A stretch of 64,000 bases of DNA from positions 62,001-126,000 of the forward strand of contig NZ_BRVO01000005.1 of NCBI RefSeq assembly GCF_027924185.1. The letters are read 5' to 3'. A program made the position numbers and the translations under genes. How positions within the stretch are numbered: position 1 is the first letter of the stretch; each line of letters begins with the position of its first letter. Positions 36,631-45,358 of this stretch are shown here, in pieces. Source of the stretch: Neptunitalea lumnitzerae (GTDB lineage Bacteria; Bacteroidota; Bacteroidia; Flavobacteriales; Flavobacteriaceae). The notes under the pieces are model-generated. The model saw only the letters and a list, made by a program, of their open reading frames with translations. It did no database searches and was not told where the DNA came from.

Positions 36631-37444
36631 ACTTTAAAAATTGAATACATGCATATGCAAACGGAGCTGCAAAAACTAAACTATCTAAACGGTCTAACAT
36701 ACCACCATGTCCTGGTAATATGGCGCCACTATCTTTTACGCCGGCCACTCTTTTGAATTTAGATTCAATAAGATCTCCTAACGTGCCAAAAATAACAATT
36801 ACAAAGGATAAAACTATCCAATTGGTCATATTCATTTCATTTGTTAACTTAAAAAGTATAATTGAGGCAATTATGCTAAATACCATACCTCCTAAAAAGC
36901 CTTCAACAGTTTTTTTAGGTGATATTCTGGCAAAAAGTTTGGTTTTTCCTATTAAGCTACCCGTAAGGTAAGCAAAGGAGTCGTTTACCCAAATTAAAAT
37001 GAAAATGCCTATGATTAAAATTTTTGAGAACCCTTCGGCTTGATAAGGTATCATGGTTAAAAATATACAACCAGTACCTATGTAAAATATACTAATTAGA
37101 AACTTTTGAAGTTTGGTGAAAACAATTTCTCTAACCGAGAACAGGTGTCTTATCAGTAATAGGTTGGTAGCTAAGTTTAGCCCCATTAAAATGTATATAG
37201 AGTTTAACTTAAAGGTTTCTGAAACGGTATCGTTAAGAAAATAGATGTATACCCACCAAAAGAGTAAAAAAACAATAAATATAGAGTACCCCTTCAGGTG
37301 AATCATTTTTTTAAACTCGTGTAAGCATGCAATTCCAAATATCATAAACAAGAAATCAAATGCATCTGAGTTTAACCAAACGGCAGCTAATATCAATAAT
37401 ACATAAATGATTCCTGTTATGGACCTCTTTAATAGTTCCTTCAT
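36620..37444 (-). CDS. cdsA: Phosphatidate cytidylyltransferase CdsA
   Basis: 274 aa with about eight membrane segments. The C-terminal CDS signature is complete: SKFKRVAGVKDSGAILPGHG followed by GMLDRLDS. It makes CDP-diacylglycerol from phosphatidic acid and CTP. The operon runs LUD protein, cdsA, psd, ACBP; the pssA step lies 25 kb away at 11313. Confidence 0.95.
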   Translation of the reverse strand: MKELLKRSITGIIYVLLILAAVWLNSDAFDFLFMIFGIACLHEFKKMIHLKGYSIFIVFLLFWWVYIYFLNDTVSETFKLNSIYILMGLNLATNLLLIRHLFSVREIVFTKLQKFLISIFYIGTGCIFLTMIPYQAEGFSKILIIGIFILIWVNDSFAYLTGSLIGKTKLFARISPKKTVEGFLGGMVFSIIASIILFKLTNEMNMTNWIVLSFVIVIFGTLGDLIESKFKRVAGVKDSGAILPGHGGMLDRLDSLVFAAPFAYACIQFLKYVS

Positions 37445-37446
37445 TA

Positions 37447-38058
37447 TTATAAATCTTCAAGAAGCAGCAAATATAACTTTTTTGAACTACTTCCGTAAGT
37501 CATAAAATTATCGTCAATTGGCGTTTCAAAATTTTTGATAGTGGTAATATTTGAAGGAATCCTGTTAGGGTGCTTCATTTTAATACCTTGCAAACCATCG
37601 CTTATGGTTTTAACAAACTGACTAGTAGTGGCAAAAACTATTAAATAGTCGGGGAATTCTTTGATGTTTTTTTCTGTAATTTGTTCAGATGAGAATAAAA
37701 TAGCACCTGTATCTGCAACTAAAAACTCACAGGTAGCTAAAAAACAATCGGCATTAACTGCTTCTGCAGATAGCTTTACCGTAGATTTAGCAAACTTTTC
37801 TTTTAATGCTTTGTCTAAACAAAGTAGGGTAGAGTGTTCCCATTTATTTTCATAAACAATGTTTTCAAAATTCTCAAATGCCTCATCCATCGATTCACAA
37901 TACAGAAACTTTCCACCATTATTTTTAAAGTTAATAGCGAATTTCTCGTCAACCGGTTTATTTTCTAATTCATTTATTGCTTCATTAGAAGCAGCGTCAT
38001 CTTCCTTTGGGGTTGGATTTGTTTTAGAAAATTGAAAAATTTTTCTCAGTAAGCTCAT
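37447..38058 (-). CDS. LUD domain-containing protein (LutC/YkgG family)
   Basis: 203 aa. The N-terminal 40 residues are low-complexity and charged. The rest matches the LUD fold, with CLDKALKEKF, EAVNADCFLATCEFLVADTG and AILFSSEQ, and later DYLIVFATTSQFVKTI. LutC members help lactate oxidation with LutA/LutB, but those genes are absent here. In Flavobacteria a LUD gene often precedes cdsA; a link to phospholipid metabolism is only inferred from operon position. Confidence 0.85.
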   Translation of the reverse strand: MSLLRKIFQFSKTNPTPKEDDAASNEAINELENKPVDEKFAINFKNNGGKFLYCESMDEAFENFENIVYENKWEHSTLLCLDKALKEKFAKSTVKLSAEAVNADCFLATCEFLVADTGAILFSSEQITEKNIKEFPDYLIVFATTSQFVKTISDGLQGIKMKHPNRIPSNITTIKNFETPIDDNFMTYGSSSKKLYLLLLEDL

Positions 38059-38100
38059 GCAAATAAAAATCTACTCTTTTTCAAAAATTAATATAAAGAT

Positions 38101-38140
38101 AAAAAATCTTAATTGTATGGCACTACAATTAAGATTTTTT
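38101..38140 (-). terminator. Terminator after ftsH
   Basis: Perfect 17 bp stem (38101-38117 and 38124-38140), core ATCTTAATTGTA, 6-base loop, six T after it on the minus strand. It separates rsfS-ftsH from the LUD-cdsA operon. Confidence 0.85.
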
Positions 38141-38180
38141 AATAAACGGATGTTAATATTTTTTATAATCTAAATATCAA

Positions 38181-40160
38181 CTAAGCCTCTAGATTTTTTT
38201 CAACACCAATGTTTTCTTTTTCAAAAGGTCGTTTTCCAAAAATGATTTCTAAATCATCTTTAAAAATAACTTCTTTCTCTAACAATTGGTTTGCTAATTG
38301 TGTAAGCTTATCTTTATTTTCTTCTAAAATTTTGATAGCTCTTAAATATTGGCCTTCAATAATTTCAGATATCTCTTTATCTATAACCTGAGCAGTCTCT
38401 TCACTGTAAGGTTTAGAGAAGTTATAGTCACTTTGTCCAGACGAATCGTAATAGGTGATGTTGCCTAGTTTATCGTTAAGACCGTAGATAGTTACCATTG
38501 CCTTTGCTTGTTTTGTAACCTTTTCAAGGTCACTTAACGCTCCGGTAGATATTTTATCAAACATTACTTTTTCAGCAGCTCTACCGCCCATAGTAGCACA
38601 CATTTCGTCTAACATTTGCTCTGTTCTAACAATTTGGCGCTCTTCTGGTAAGTACCATGCAGCTCCTAAAGATTGTCCTCTAGGTACAATGGTTACTTTT
38701 ACCAACGGAGCAGCGTGCTCTAATAACCAGCTAACAGTAGCGTGGCCAGCTTCATGAAAAGCAATAGTTTTCTTTTCTTCAGAAGTAATAATTTTATTTT
38801 TCTTTTCAAGACCACCAATAATTCTATCAACGGCATCTAAGAAATCTTGTTTGTCTACAGCTTTTTTACCTTTTCTTGCAGCAATTAATGCAGCCTCGTT
38901 ACAAACGTTAGCAATATCTGCCCCAGAGAATCCTGGAGTTTGTTTTGCTAAGAAGTCTAGGTCTAAAGCTTCTTTAGTTTTTATTGGGCGTAAATGCACT
39001 TCAAAAATCTCTCTTCTTTCGTTTAAGTCCGGAAGATCTACATAAATCTGTCTGTCAAAACGACCCGCACGCATTAACGCTTTATCTAAAATATCTGCAC
39101 GGTTGGTAGCGGCTAATACAATAACATTAGTATTAGTACCAAAACCATCCATTTCAGTTAACAATTGGTTCAATGTGTTTTCTCTTTCATCATTAGAACC
39201 TGTAAAGTTGTTTTTACCACGTGCTCTACCAATTGCATCAATCTCATCGATAAATATAATAGCGGGAGATTTTTCTTTAGCTTGTTTAAATAAGTCACGT
39301 ACTCTTGAAGCACCCACCCCAACAAACATCTCTACAAAGTCTGAACCTGATAAAGAGAAGAATGGAACTTTAGCTTCGCCGGCAACCGCTTTGGCTAATA
39401 AAGTTTTACCGGTACCTGGAGGTCCTACTAATAAAGCACCTTTTGGTATTTTACCTCCTAAAGAAGTATATCTTTCAGGGTTTTTAAGAAATTCTACAAT
39501 TTCTTGTACTTCTTCTTTAGCACCTTCTAAACCAGCTACATCTTTAAAAGTAGCACGGATGTCTTTTTTCTCATCAAAAAGTTTAGCTTTTGATTTTCCT
39601 ATGTTGAAGATTTGGCCTCCGCCGCCACCGCCGCTTCCGCCAGACATACGACGCATAAGGAAAATCCAAATACCAATGAATAGTAATATAGGAAGTACAT
39701 TAATTAGAATAGCACTAACCCAACCGCTTTCATCCTTATCAAAACTTAATTCGGTAGTTTGATTAGTTTCAGTGATTGTATTACGTATTTGAGTTTCAAA
39801 GTTTTGTTGATCTCCAAAAGTTACTTGATATTGAGGAATCTCTTCATTAGCAGTTTGAGGAATTAAACTGTCTTCACCTTTAACATCTTGGTGAACCTCT
39901 TTTTCAAGCGCTTCCTTTTTAATATAAACCTTTGCGGTATGAGATTCATTTAAAATCTCAATTTTTTTAACGTCACCGTTAGCAACAAATTCTTTTAATT
40001 GCGAATTTGAAATTTCTTTAGGTTGGTACCACATTCCGCCACCACCACTGAAAAATTGAGTTCCTAGTATAAGGAGTAATATAACTACGTAAATCCAGTA
40101 CATACTGAATTTAGGCTTCTTGTTATTATTTGGATTGATATTTTTCTTACTGCTTGCCAT
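38181..40160 (-). CDS. ftsH: ATP-dependent zinc metalloprotease FtsH
   Basis: 659 aa membrane-anchored AAA+ protease. TM1 at about residues 20-36, TM2 near 149-169, a glycine-rich linker, Walker A GPPGTGKT at 246-253, Walker B IIFIDEIDAIG near 301-311, SRH ATNRADILDKALMRAGRFDR, and the zinc site HEAGH at 469-473. The periplasmic domain between the TMs is about 110 residues. It degrades misassembled membrane proteins and regulatory targets. In E. coli it sets LpxC levels; whether that holds here is unknown. It follows rsfS by 5 bp. Confidence 0.97.
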   Translation of the reverse strand: MASSKKNINPNNNKKPKFSMYWIYVVILLLILGTQFFSGGGGMWYQPKEISNSQLKEFVANGDVKKIEILNESHTAKVYIKKEALEKEVHQDVKGEDSLIPQTANEEIPQYQVTFGDQQNFETQIRNTITETNQTTELSFDKDESGWVSAILINVLPILLFIGIWIFLMRRMSGGSGGGGGGQIFNIGKSKAKLFDEKKDIRATFKDVAGLEGAKEEVQEIVEFLKNPERYTSLGGKIPKGALLVGPPGTGKTLLAKAVAGEAKVPFFSLSGSDFVEMFVGVGASRVRDLFKQAKEKSPAIIFIDEIDAIGRARGKNNFTGSNDERENTLNQLLTEMDGFGTNTNVIVLAATNRADILDKALMRAGRFDRQIYVDLPDLNERREIFEVHLRPIKTKEALDLDFLAKQTPGFSGADIANVCNEAALIAARKGKKAVDKQDFLDAVDRIIGGLEKKNKIITSEEKKTIAFHEAGHATVSWLLEHAAPLVKVTIVPRGQSLGAAWYLPEERQIVRTEQMLDEMCATMGGRAAEKVMFDKISTGALSDLEKVTKQAKAMVTIYGLNDKLGNITYYDSSGQSDYNFSKPYSEETAQVIDKEISEIIEGQYLRAIKILEENKDKLTQLANQLLEKEVIFKDDLEIIFGKRPFEKENIGVEKNLEA

Positions 40161-40165
40161 AAATT

Positions 40166-40537
40166 TTAATAATTAGTTGCTATTGAGGTTACTTTGGCGT
40201 CGCCCCATAAGCCTTCAATGTCATAATATTCCCTAATGTGTTTTTGAAAAACGTGTACTACAATATTAACGTAGTCAACCAACACCCATTCAGCATTTTC
40301 TGTGCCTTCAACGTGCCATGGTTTTTCACTTATTTCTTTACTTACAACTTTTTGTACTGAGTTTACTAATGCATTTACATGTGTATTAGAAGTACCATCA
40401 CATATAATAAAGTAGTCACAAACTGTATTCTCAAGTTCTCTTAAATCCAGGATATCAATATTCTGTCCTTTTGCATCTTCAATGCCTTTTAAGATAAGTG
40501 TTACTAATTGATCTGTTTTTCCTGAGTCTTTTATCAT
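40166..40537 (-). CDS. rsfS: Ribosome silencing factor RsfS
   Basis: 123 aa, normal length. DLRELENTVCDYFIICDGTS near residues 26-45, KPWHVEGTENAEWVLVDYVN near 78-97 and VVHVFQKHIREYYDIEGLWG near 98-117 are the family core. It binds ribosomal protein uL14 and blocks subunit joining in poor growth. First gene of the rsfS-ftsH operon, with an exact -7 element upstream. Confidence 0.95.
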   Translation of the reverse strand: MIKDSGKTDQLVTLILKGIEDAKGQNIDILDLRELENTVCDYFIICDGTSNTHVNALVNSVQKVVSKEISEKPWHVEGTENAEWVLVDYVNIVVHVFQKHIREYYDIEGLWGDAKVTSIATNY

Positions 40538-40556
40538 TAAAAATTTTAATTTTTCA

Positions 40557-40564
40557 CAAAGTTA
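40557..40564 (-). promoter_or_regulatory. -7 promoter element TAACTTTG for rsfS-ftsH
   Basis: Exact TAnnTTTG on the minus strand, 19 bp before the rsfS ATG, in the gap shared with the divergent birA gene. A near-match TACCTTTA for birA lies on the plus strand at about 40600. Confidence 0.55.
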
Positions 40565-40626
40565 TCACTTTTTTGCTTTCTTATTGGTGTAAATTAACAT
40601 TACCTTTAATAAATCAAACAAAGCAA

Positions 40627-41358
40627 ATGAATTTAATCAAACTTAATGCCACAGAATCTACAAATTCTTATTTAAGAGGACTTTTACGAGAGACCGATTT
40701 ACATGATAATACGGTAGTGGTTACTAAAGACCAAACTAGGGGTAGAGGACAAATGGGTACTAAGTGGATCTCTGAACCCGATAAAAATCTGACTTTTAGC
40801 GTATATAAGAAGATTCAGTGCCTTGAAATAGATGAGCAATTTTACATTAGTATGGCCATATCTATTGCTATATACAAAGCACTATCAAAATTAAATGTAC
40901 CAGACCTGAATATTAAATGGCCTAATGACATACTGTCATCTAACTGCAAAATTTGCGGTATTCTTATAGAGGGAGTAATAAAACAAGACAATTTGGTGTC
41001 AGTAATAGCAGGCGTAGGCTTAAATGTAAATCAATTAGAATTTTCTGGTTTACAAAGTGTTTCGTCTTTAAAAAGACTTACTGGTGTACATTATGATTTA
41101 GATGAATTGCTAATGGCTATTGTAGATGAATTTAGAGAGGTAGTGAAATTGGTAGAGCACCAAAAGTTAGAAGAAATTAAAAGTACTTACGAGAGTTTGT
41201 TGTTTAGAAAAGATAAACCCTCTACGTTTAAAGATAATGGCGGTAATTTGTTTATGGGCTTTATTAGACGAGTAAATAAATCTGGACGATTAGTAATTGA
41301 ATTAGAAAATAAAGTAGAAAAGGAGTTTGAACTGAAAGAAGTGAAGCTACTTTACTAA
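40627..41358 (+). CDS. birA: Biotin--[acetyl-CoA-carboxylase] ligase
   Basis: 243 aa from the ATG at 40627; the frame is open further upstream to 40498, but that part would overlap rsfS and encodes no family sequence. Catalytic loop GRGQMGTKWISEPDKNLTFS near residues 37-56 and IKWPNDILSSNCKICGILIE near 97-116. There is no N-terminal helix-turn-helix, so this is a monofunctional ligase and not the biotin repressor of E. coli. It attaches biotin to carboxylase carrier proteins. Confidence 0.94.
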   Translation: MNLIKLNATESTNSYLRGLLRETDLHDNTVVVTKDQTRGRGQMGTKWISEPDKNLTFSVYKKIQCLEIDEQFYISMAISIAIYKALSKLNVPDLNIKWPNDILSSNCKICGILIEGVIKQDNLVSVIAGVGLNVNQLEFSGLQSVSSLKRLTGVHYDLDELLMAIVDEFREVVKLVEHQKLEEIKSTYESLLFRKDKPSTFKDNGGNLFMGFIRRVNKSGRLVIELENKVEKEFELKEVKLLY

Positions 41359-41366
41359 TAAAAATA

Positions 41367-41394
41367 AAAAAACCGGAATCACTTCCGGTTTTTT
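41367..41394. terminator. Bidirectional terminator after birA
   Basis: 12 bp stem (AAAAAACCGGAA and TTCCGGTTTTTT) with loop TCAC. A and T runs at both ends suit use by both birA and the convergent SRPBCC gene. Confidence 0.88.
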
Positions 41395-41419
41395 TATTTT
41401 TTATGAGATAATTAATTTC

Positions 41420-41812
41420 TTATAATTTACTTAGGTTTTCTGCTAAAGTGCCTATAAAATTGGTGATAGGGCCTTTAATCATCATTCCCATCATAGGGTT
41501 AAATTGACCTTCAAAAATTAATTGTGCACCCGTAGTATTAGCGTCTACTTCATTTAAGTTGGATGTTAACGTAAATGGTAGCTTATCACTTGCTGCACCT
41601 AATATAATTTTATTATTAGGTTCTGTGCTTTTAAGTTCTAAAACAATCTCAGGCATTCCTGATAAAGCAAATAGAAAACGCTTGTCGTTTATTAATTCAA
41701 ACTTGTTTAAGTTAGAAGGCATTAATTTTTCAAAGTTCTTTACATCGGTAAGGAAATTGAAAACTTCTTCCTGACTTTTAGCAACGGTAACCTTTGGGCT
41801 TTCTATTGTCAT
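41420..41812 (-). CDS. SRPBCC-family (START-like) protein
   Basis: 130 aa. The pattern VTVAKSQEEVFNFLTDVKNFEKLMPSN at the N-terminus (41725-41795), followed by beta strands and a long C-terminal helix (ITNFIGTLAENLSKL), fits the SRPBCC/polyketide-cyclase helix-grip fold. Proteins of this type bind hydrophobic ligands; the ligand here is unknown. It lies 13 bp downstream of pyrE and is probably cotranscribed with it. Confidence 0.82.
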   Translation of the reverse strand: MTIESPKVTVAKSQEEVFNFLTDVKNFEKLMPSNLNKFELINDKRFLFALSGMPEIVLELKSTEPNNKIILGAASDKLPFTLTSNLNEVDANTTGAQLIFEGQFNPMMGMMIKGPITNFIGTLAENLSKL

Positions 41813-41825
41813 AATAATTTTTTGT

Positions 41826-42467
41826 TTATTGGTTCCACTTATCCGGAGCTTCTCTCCATAAAGAAAGTGTTTCTACTTCATCTTCACTAATGTAACCAGT
41901 TTGTTTGGCTTGTTGTAAAAGATGCTGGTAACTGCTTAGGGTATAAACCTCAAGGTTAGCCTCTTTAAAATTGTCATCGGCAATATGAAAACCATACGAA
42001 AATATGGCTACCATACCTTTTACTACAGCACCTGCTTCTTTTAAAGCTTTTACTGCGTTTAAGCTACTGCCACCTGTGCTAATTAAATCTTCTACTACCA
42101 CTACATTTTGACCCTTATCTAAAAAACCTTCAATTTGGTTTTGTCTACCGTGTTTTTTAGGTTCTGGCCTTACGTATACAAATGGTACACCTAAATACTC
42201 TGCAACAAGCATACCAATACCAATGGCACCTGTAGCAACACCGGCAATTACATTTGGCTTGCCGTAAATATGTTCAATTTGTTTTCCTATGTTTTCTCTA
42301 ACATAATTCCTAATAGTTGGATATGAGAGAATTACTCGGTTATCGCAATAAATAGGCGACTTCCATCCTGAACTCCATGTAAAAGGATTTTTCGGATTCA
42401 ACTTTATTGCATTAATTTGCAATAGGAGTTCGGCTGTTTTTTTAGCTGTGTCTTTATCTAAAACCAT
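41826..42467 (-). CDS. pyrE: Orotate phosphoribosyltransferase PyrE
   Basis: 213 aa from the ATG at 42467, the usual family length; the frame extends upstream but into unrelated sequence over the NUDIX gene. FTWSSGWKSPIYCDNR near residues 30-45, VIAGVATGAIGIGMLVAE near 73-90, RPEPKKHGRQNQIEG near 102-116, and the PRPP loop VVVVEDLISTGGSS near 123-136. It makes OMP from orotate and PRPP. The start is 7 bp from the start of the divergent NUDIX gene, with an exact -7 element in between. Confidence 0.95.
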   Translation of the reverse strand: MVLDKDTAKKTAELLLQINAIKLNPKNPFTWSSGWKSPIYCDNRVILSYPTIRNYVRENIGKQIEHIYGKPNVIAGVATGAIGIGMLVAEYLGVPFVYVRPEPKKHGRQNQIEGFLDKGQNVVVVEDLISTGGSSLNAVKALKEAGAVVKGMVAIFSYGFHIADDNFKEANLEVYTLSSYQHLLQQAKQTGYISEDEVETLSLWREAPDKWNQ

Positions 42468-42471
42468 AACG

Positions 42472-42505
42472 CAAATGTATGAAGTTTTTGTAAATGAACA
42501 TCCAA
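42472..42505 (-). promoter_or_regulatory. pyrE promoter overlapping the NUDIX start codon
   Basis: Minus-strand TACATTTG at 42479-42472 is an exact -7 element; TTG at 42505-42503 lies 23 bp upstream. Only four bases separate the -7 from the pyrE ATG, so transcription would begin at or next to the start codon. The -7 covers the ATG (42475-42477) of the NUDIX gene on the other strand. Confidence 0.5.
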
Positions 42506-43080
42506 TAATTTTAATTAGTGAATTAAAAAAAGAGGATTCATTTAAGTATTTTTTACTTGAAAATGTTGATTTACCTAAGGTAATCAAAGAACTTAACAAT
42601 GGCAAGATTGATGCTGCTTATTTGTATCACCCTAATAAGGAAAAGTTACTTAAAAAGTTTAAGAGTAAACTAAATGTGGTTTTAGCTGCTGGTGGAGTAG
42701 TTAAGAATAAGAAAGGAGAAATATTATTTATTTTTAGAAACGGAAAATGGGATTTAGCCAAAGGGAAGTTAGATAAAAATGAAAGTATTCCTGAGGCCGC
42801 TATACGTGAGGTTGAAGAGGAAACAGGTGTTAAGAATTTAAAGTTAGAGAGTTTTTTTAAAACTACCTATCATATATTTAAGCGTAACGGGCAATACAAG
42901 CTTAAAGAGACGCATTGGTTTTATATGAAAACTTCGTATTCTGGTAAATTAATACCACAAGAGGAAGAGGGTATAACACAAGTGTGTTGGAAGGGTGCCG
43001 AAGAAATAAAACAAGCACTTACGAATTCCTATGCTAATATTGAAAAATTATTTAAAGAGATAGAAGTTCCGGCAGAGTAA
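42475..43080 (+). CDS. NUDIX hydrolase
   Basis: 201 aa. The NUDIX box is complete: GKLDKNESIPEAAIREVEEE followed by TGV (42763-42831), matching G-x5-E-x7-REV-x-EE-x-G-V. About 65 residues precede the domain, with no motif I recognise. Substrate cannot be predicted; the family hydrolyses nucleoside diphosphate linked compounds. I chose the ATG at 42475; an in-frame start at 42448 would lie inside pyrE. Divergent from pyrE, convergent with the M14 peptidase. Confidence 0.9.
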   Translation: MYEVFVNEHPIILISELKKEDSFKYFLLENVDLPKVIKELNNGKIDAAYLYHPNKEKLLKKFKSKLNVVLAAGGVVKNKKGEILFIFRNGKWDLAKGKLDKNESIPEAAIREVEEETGVKNLKLESFFKTTYHIFKRNGQYKLKETHWFYMKTSYSGKLIPQEEEGITQVCWKGAEEIKQALTNSYANIEKLFKEIEVPAE

Positions 43081-43093
43081 TTATTCTGCCGGA
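43068..43093. repeat. 26 bp palindrome shared by two convergent stop codons
   Basis: 13 bp arms (43068-43080 and 43081-43093), with one G-T mismatch, meeting exactly at the stops of the NUDIX gene (43078-43080) and the M14 peptidase gene (43081-43083). Both proteins end in Pro-Ala-Glu as a result. It may form the 3' hairpin of both transcripts, but no strong T run follows on either strand. Confidence 0.6.
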
Positions 43094-44841
43094 GGTGTTT
43101 CTAATCTGTATATAGGATATTTTAAATATGCCTTTTCTGCGTATTTAGAGTGTCTGTAAATCCAGTCTAACTGAGCTCTCCAATTATTATTAAAGTCAGT
43201 GTCCGTTTCTTTTTTAGTTAAGAATTCTTCTTTTAACTCTTTGTTTTGTGCTAAAATTTCCAAGGCTAAATCTTCAAAAACATAAGGCGAGTATCCTTCT
43301 TTAGCCTGTAAAATCATGTCAAAGAAATTCCAGTTAAAAAATGAATCTGTAGCCTCTGGTTCCAATGTTTCTAGAAGATAGCGCTTACCTTTTTGATTCA
43401 CTTTTACAATGTAGTCTCCTTTTTTAATTACAATAGAATCTTTAGCGGATGATGTGTTAGTGCCATAATGTAAATAATGCCCTTCGTAAGCACTGCTAAC
43501 AGTATTGAAGTCTTCTATGTGATATGTGGTTGCGTAAGCGGTAGAGTCTTCCTCCATTTTACGCATAGCAATTTTATTAATCTTTAATTTCTCTACAATT
43601 GGGTACCATCCTTTAGGAATAACATAAGCATAGGGTACTTTTACCTTTTTAGCGGGTTTAAAATAATTATAGTACTTAAGGTCTTTTGTAAAAGGTTGGT
43701 CTCTGTTGTATTTTAAGCGGTCTAAGCCTGTTATTTCACTGGTAATAGTATCGGCTTCGTACCCTTTAAAGGCAAATGAAGTATACTTGGTAGAGTCTAA
43801 TTCCCATGTAACAGGGTAGTAAGTAGCATCATTTATAGACTCATATGCCATAGTACGTAAGTCCTCTATACGCTTTGATTGATCGTCTGTGATATTAATA
43901 ACAGATTTCATTAACTCATAAGTAGCTTCTACTCTTGGTTTATATGGTTTTAGCATATGAGTTTCAATCATTAGACCTACAGTGTTCCATAAGGTTGTAT
44001 ATCCAGTAGAATACCGTGGGTAATCCATAAACTGAGAGAATCCGCTTTCTGGTACTCTGTTAAATACGTTTACGTACGGAGTAATATCTAAATTCTTTTT
44101 GCTTAAGGAGTCTATTAAATTAGGCATAAACTCGGTTTGTACATAATTACCAAGGCTACCTTGTAGTTTATTGTGTTGTGTGAAAAGGTGTGTTAGTGTG
44201 TATTGGTAATCGGCACCATTACTTACGTGATTGTCAATAAAAACATCGGGCTGTACTTGATGAAAAATAGCAGCAAAAGACTCCATGTTTTTAGTGTCCA
44301 TTTTAATAAAATCCCTATTCAAATCAAAGTTTCTGGCATTACCTCTAAAACCATATTCTTCAGGTCCGTCTTGATTTACACGTGAAGTGCTGTTTCGGTT
44401 TAAGGCACCCCCAATATTGTAAATAGGTATTGCTACAATAACGGTGTTTTTAGGAGCTGTAATTTGTCCTTGTACCAAATTACGCATAAGCAGCATTGTA
44501 GCGTCTACACCATCGCTCTCACCTGGGTGAATTCCATTGTTAATTAATAAAATTCGTTTATTATTTTCTTTTAAGTTGATAAAATTAAAATCTCCCTCTG
44601 GGTTATATACTACAATGTGTAAGGGTTCTCCGCTATCGGTAGGCCCCATGGTTTGGAAATTAATGGTAGTATATTCGTTTGCTAATTTTTTATAATAAGC
44701 AATCACTTCTTCATAAGTAGCGGTTTCTTTTCCTTCAGAACTTTCAAAAACGGTAATGAAGCTATCTTTTTTCTGAACAGAAGTATCACTACAACTGACA
44801 AAAAATAAAATAGTAATTAAAAGAAAAACAACGTTGCGCAT
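43081..44841 (-). CDS. M14-family metallocarboxypeptidase, lipoprotein
   Basis: 586 aa. A lipoprotein signal (MRNVVFLLITILFFVSCSD, Cys at residue 17) places it in the envelope. The zinc ligands of M14 are seen: GIHPGESDG near residues 100-108 and DNHVSNGADYQYT near 199-211; an H-x-x-E ...H pattern fits. The C-terminal 250 residues have no motif I recognise. Likely cleaves C-terminal residues from peptides outside the inner membrane. Downstream of coaD by 35 bp on the same strand with no clear promoter between. Confidence 0.87.
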   Translation of the reverse strand: MRNVVFLLITILFFVSCSDTSVQKKDSFITVFESSEGKETATYEEVIAYYKKLANEYTTINFQTMGPTDSGEPLHIVVYNPEGDFNFINLKENNKRILLINNGIHPGESDGVDATMLLMRNLVQGQITAPKNTVIVAIPIYNIGGALNRNSTSRVNQDGPEEYGFRGNARNFDLNRDFIKMDTKNMESFAAIFHQVQPDVFIDNHVSNGADYQYTLTHLFTQHNKLQGSLGNYVQTEFMPNLIDSLSKKNLDITPYVNVFNRVPESGFSQFMDYPRYSTGYTTLWNTVGLMIETHMLKPYKPRVEATYELMKSVINITDDQSKRIEDLRTMAYESINDATYYPVTWELDSTKYTSFAFKGYEADTITSEITGLDRLKYNRDQPFTKDLKYYNYFKPAKKVKVPYAYVIPKGWYPIVEKLKINKIAMRKMEEDSTAYATTYHIEDFNTVSSAYEGHYLHYGTNTSSAKDSIVIKKGDYIVKVNQKGKRYLLETLEPEATDSFFNWNFFDMILQAKEGYSPYVFEDLALEILAQNKELKEEFLTKKETDTDFNNNWRAQLDWIYRHSKYAEKAYLKYPIYRLETPPAE

Positions 44842-44876
44842 AGTAATTTTTTTGTGTGAATTTTGTTTGGGTAAAA

Positions 44877-45347
44877 TTAAAACTTAACACTATCAGGTAC
44901 TAGAACGGTATAGTCTCCCTTATTTCTAATTACGTCTCTAACAATAGAAGAAGATATAAATGAAGTTCTAGATTCCGTTAGCAAAAATACGGTCTCTATA
45001 TTAGATAGAATTCTGTTGGTATGGGCAATTGCTTTTTCAAACTCAAAGTCTGCCGGATTTCTAAGTCCTCTTAAAATAAAATCAGAATCTACCTCTTTGC
45101 AAAAATCAACGGTTAGTCCTTCATAGGTAACCACTTTAACCTTTGGTTCATCTAAAAAGGCCTCTTCAATAAATTTTTTACGGTCTTCTATACTAAACAT
45201 ATAGTTTTTATCGGCATTAACACCAATAGCTACAATAATTTCATCAAACAGGGTACATCCTCTTTGAATAATATCATAGTGTCCAAGTGTTACCGGGTCA
45301 AAAGATCCTGGAAAAATAGCTCGCTTAAAAGGTTTGTTATTGTCCAC
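44877..45347 (-). CDS. coaD: Pantetheine-phosphate adenylyltransferase CoaD
   Basis: 156 aa, normal length. FPGSFDPVTLGHYDIIQRG near residues 11-29 holds the nucleotidyltransferase T/HxGH motif, and RTSFISSSIVRDVIRNKGD near 125-143 is the second conserved site. It makes dephospho-CoA in coenzyme A synthesis. It follows ddl by 11 bp in a ddl-coaD-M14 run. Confidence 0.96.
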   Translation of the reverse strand: MDNNKPFKRAIFPGSFDPVTLGHYDIIQRGCTLFDEIIVAIGVNADKNYMFSIEDRKKFIEEAFLDEPKVKVVTYEGLTVDFCKEVDSDFILRGLRNPADFEFEKAIAHTNRILSNIETVFLLTESRTSFISSSIVRDVIRNKGDYTVLVPDSVKF

Positions 45348-45358
45348 AGTGTATAGTT

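Noticed and set aside
39103..39762. Open frame of 219 codons antisense to ftsH
   Set aside because: It lies wholly inside a well-supported ftsH on the other strand, shows a biased composition that mirrors the ftsH codons, and matches no family.
40498..40626. 5' extension of the birA frame
   Set aside because: It overlaps rsfS and its promoter, and encodes no biotin-ligase sequence; the ATG at 40627 fits the family.
42468..42605. 5' extension of the pyrE frame
   Set aside because: It would run through the NUDIX gene and adds 46 residues unlike PyrE; the ATG at 42467 gives the normal length.
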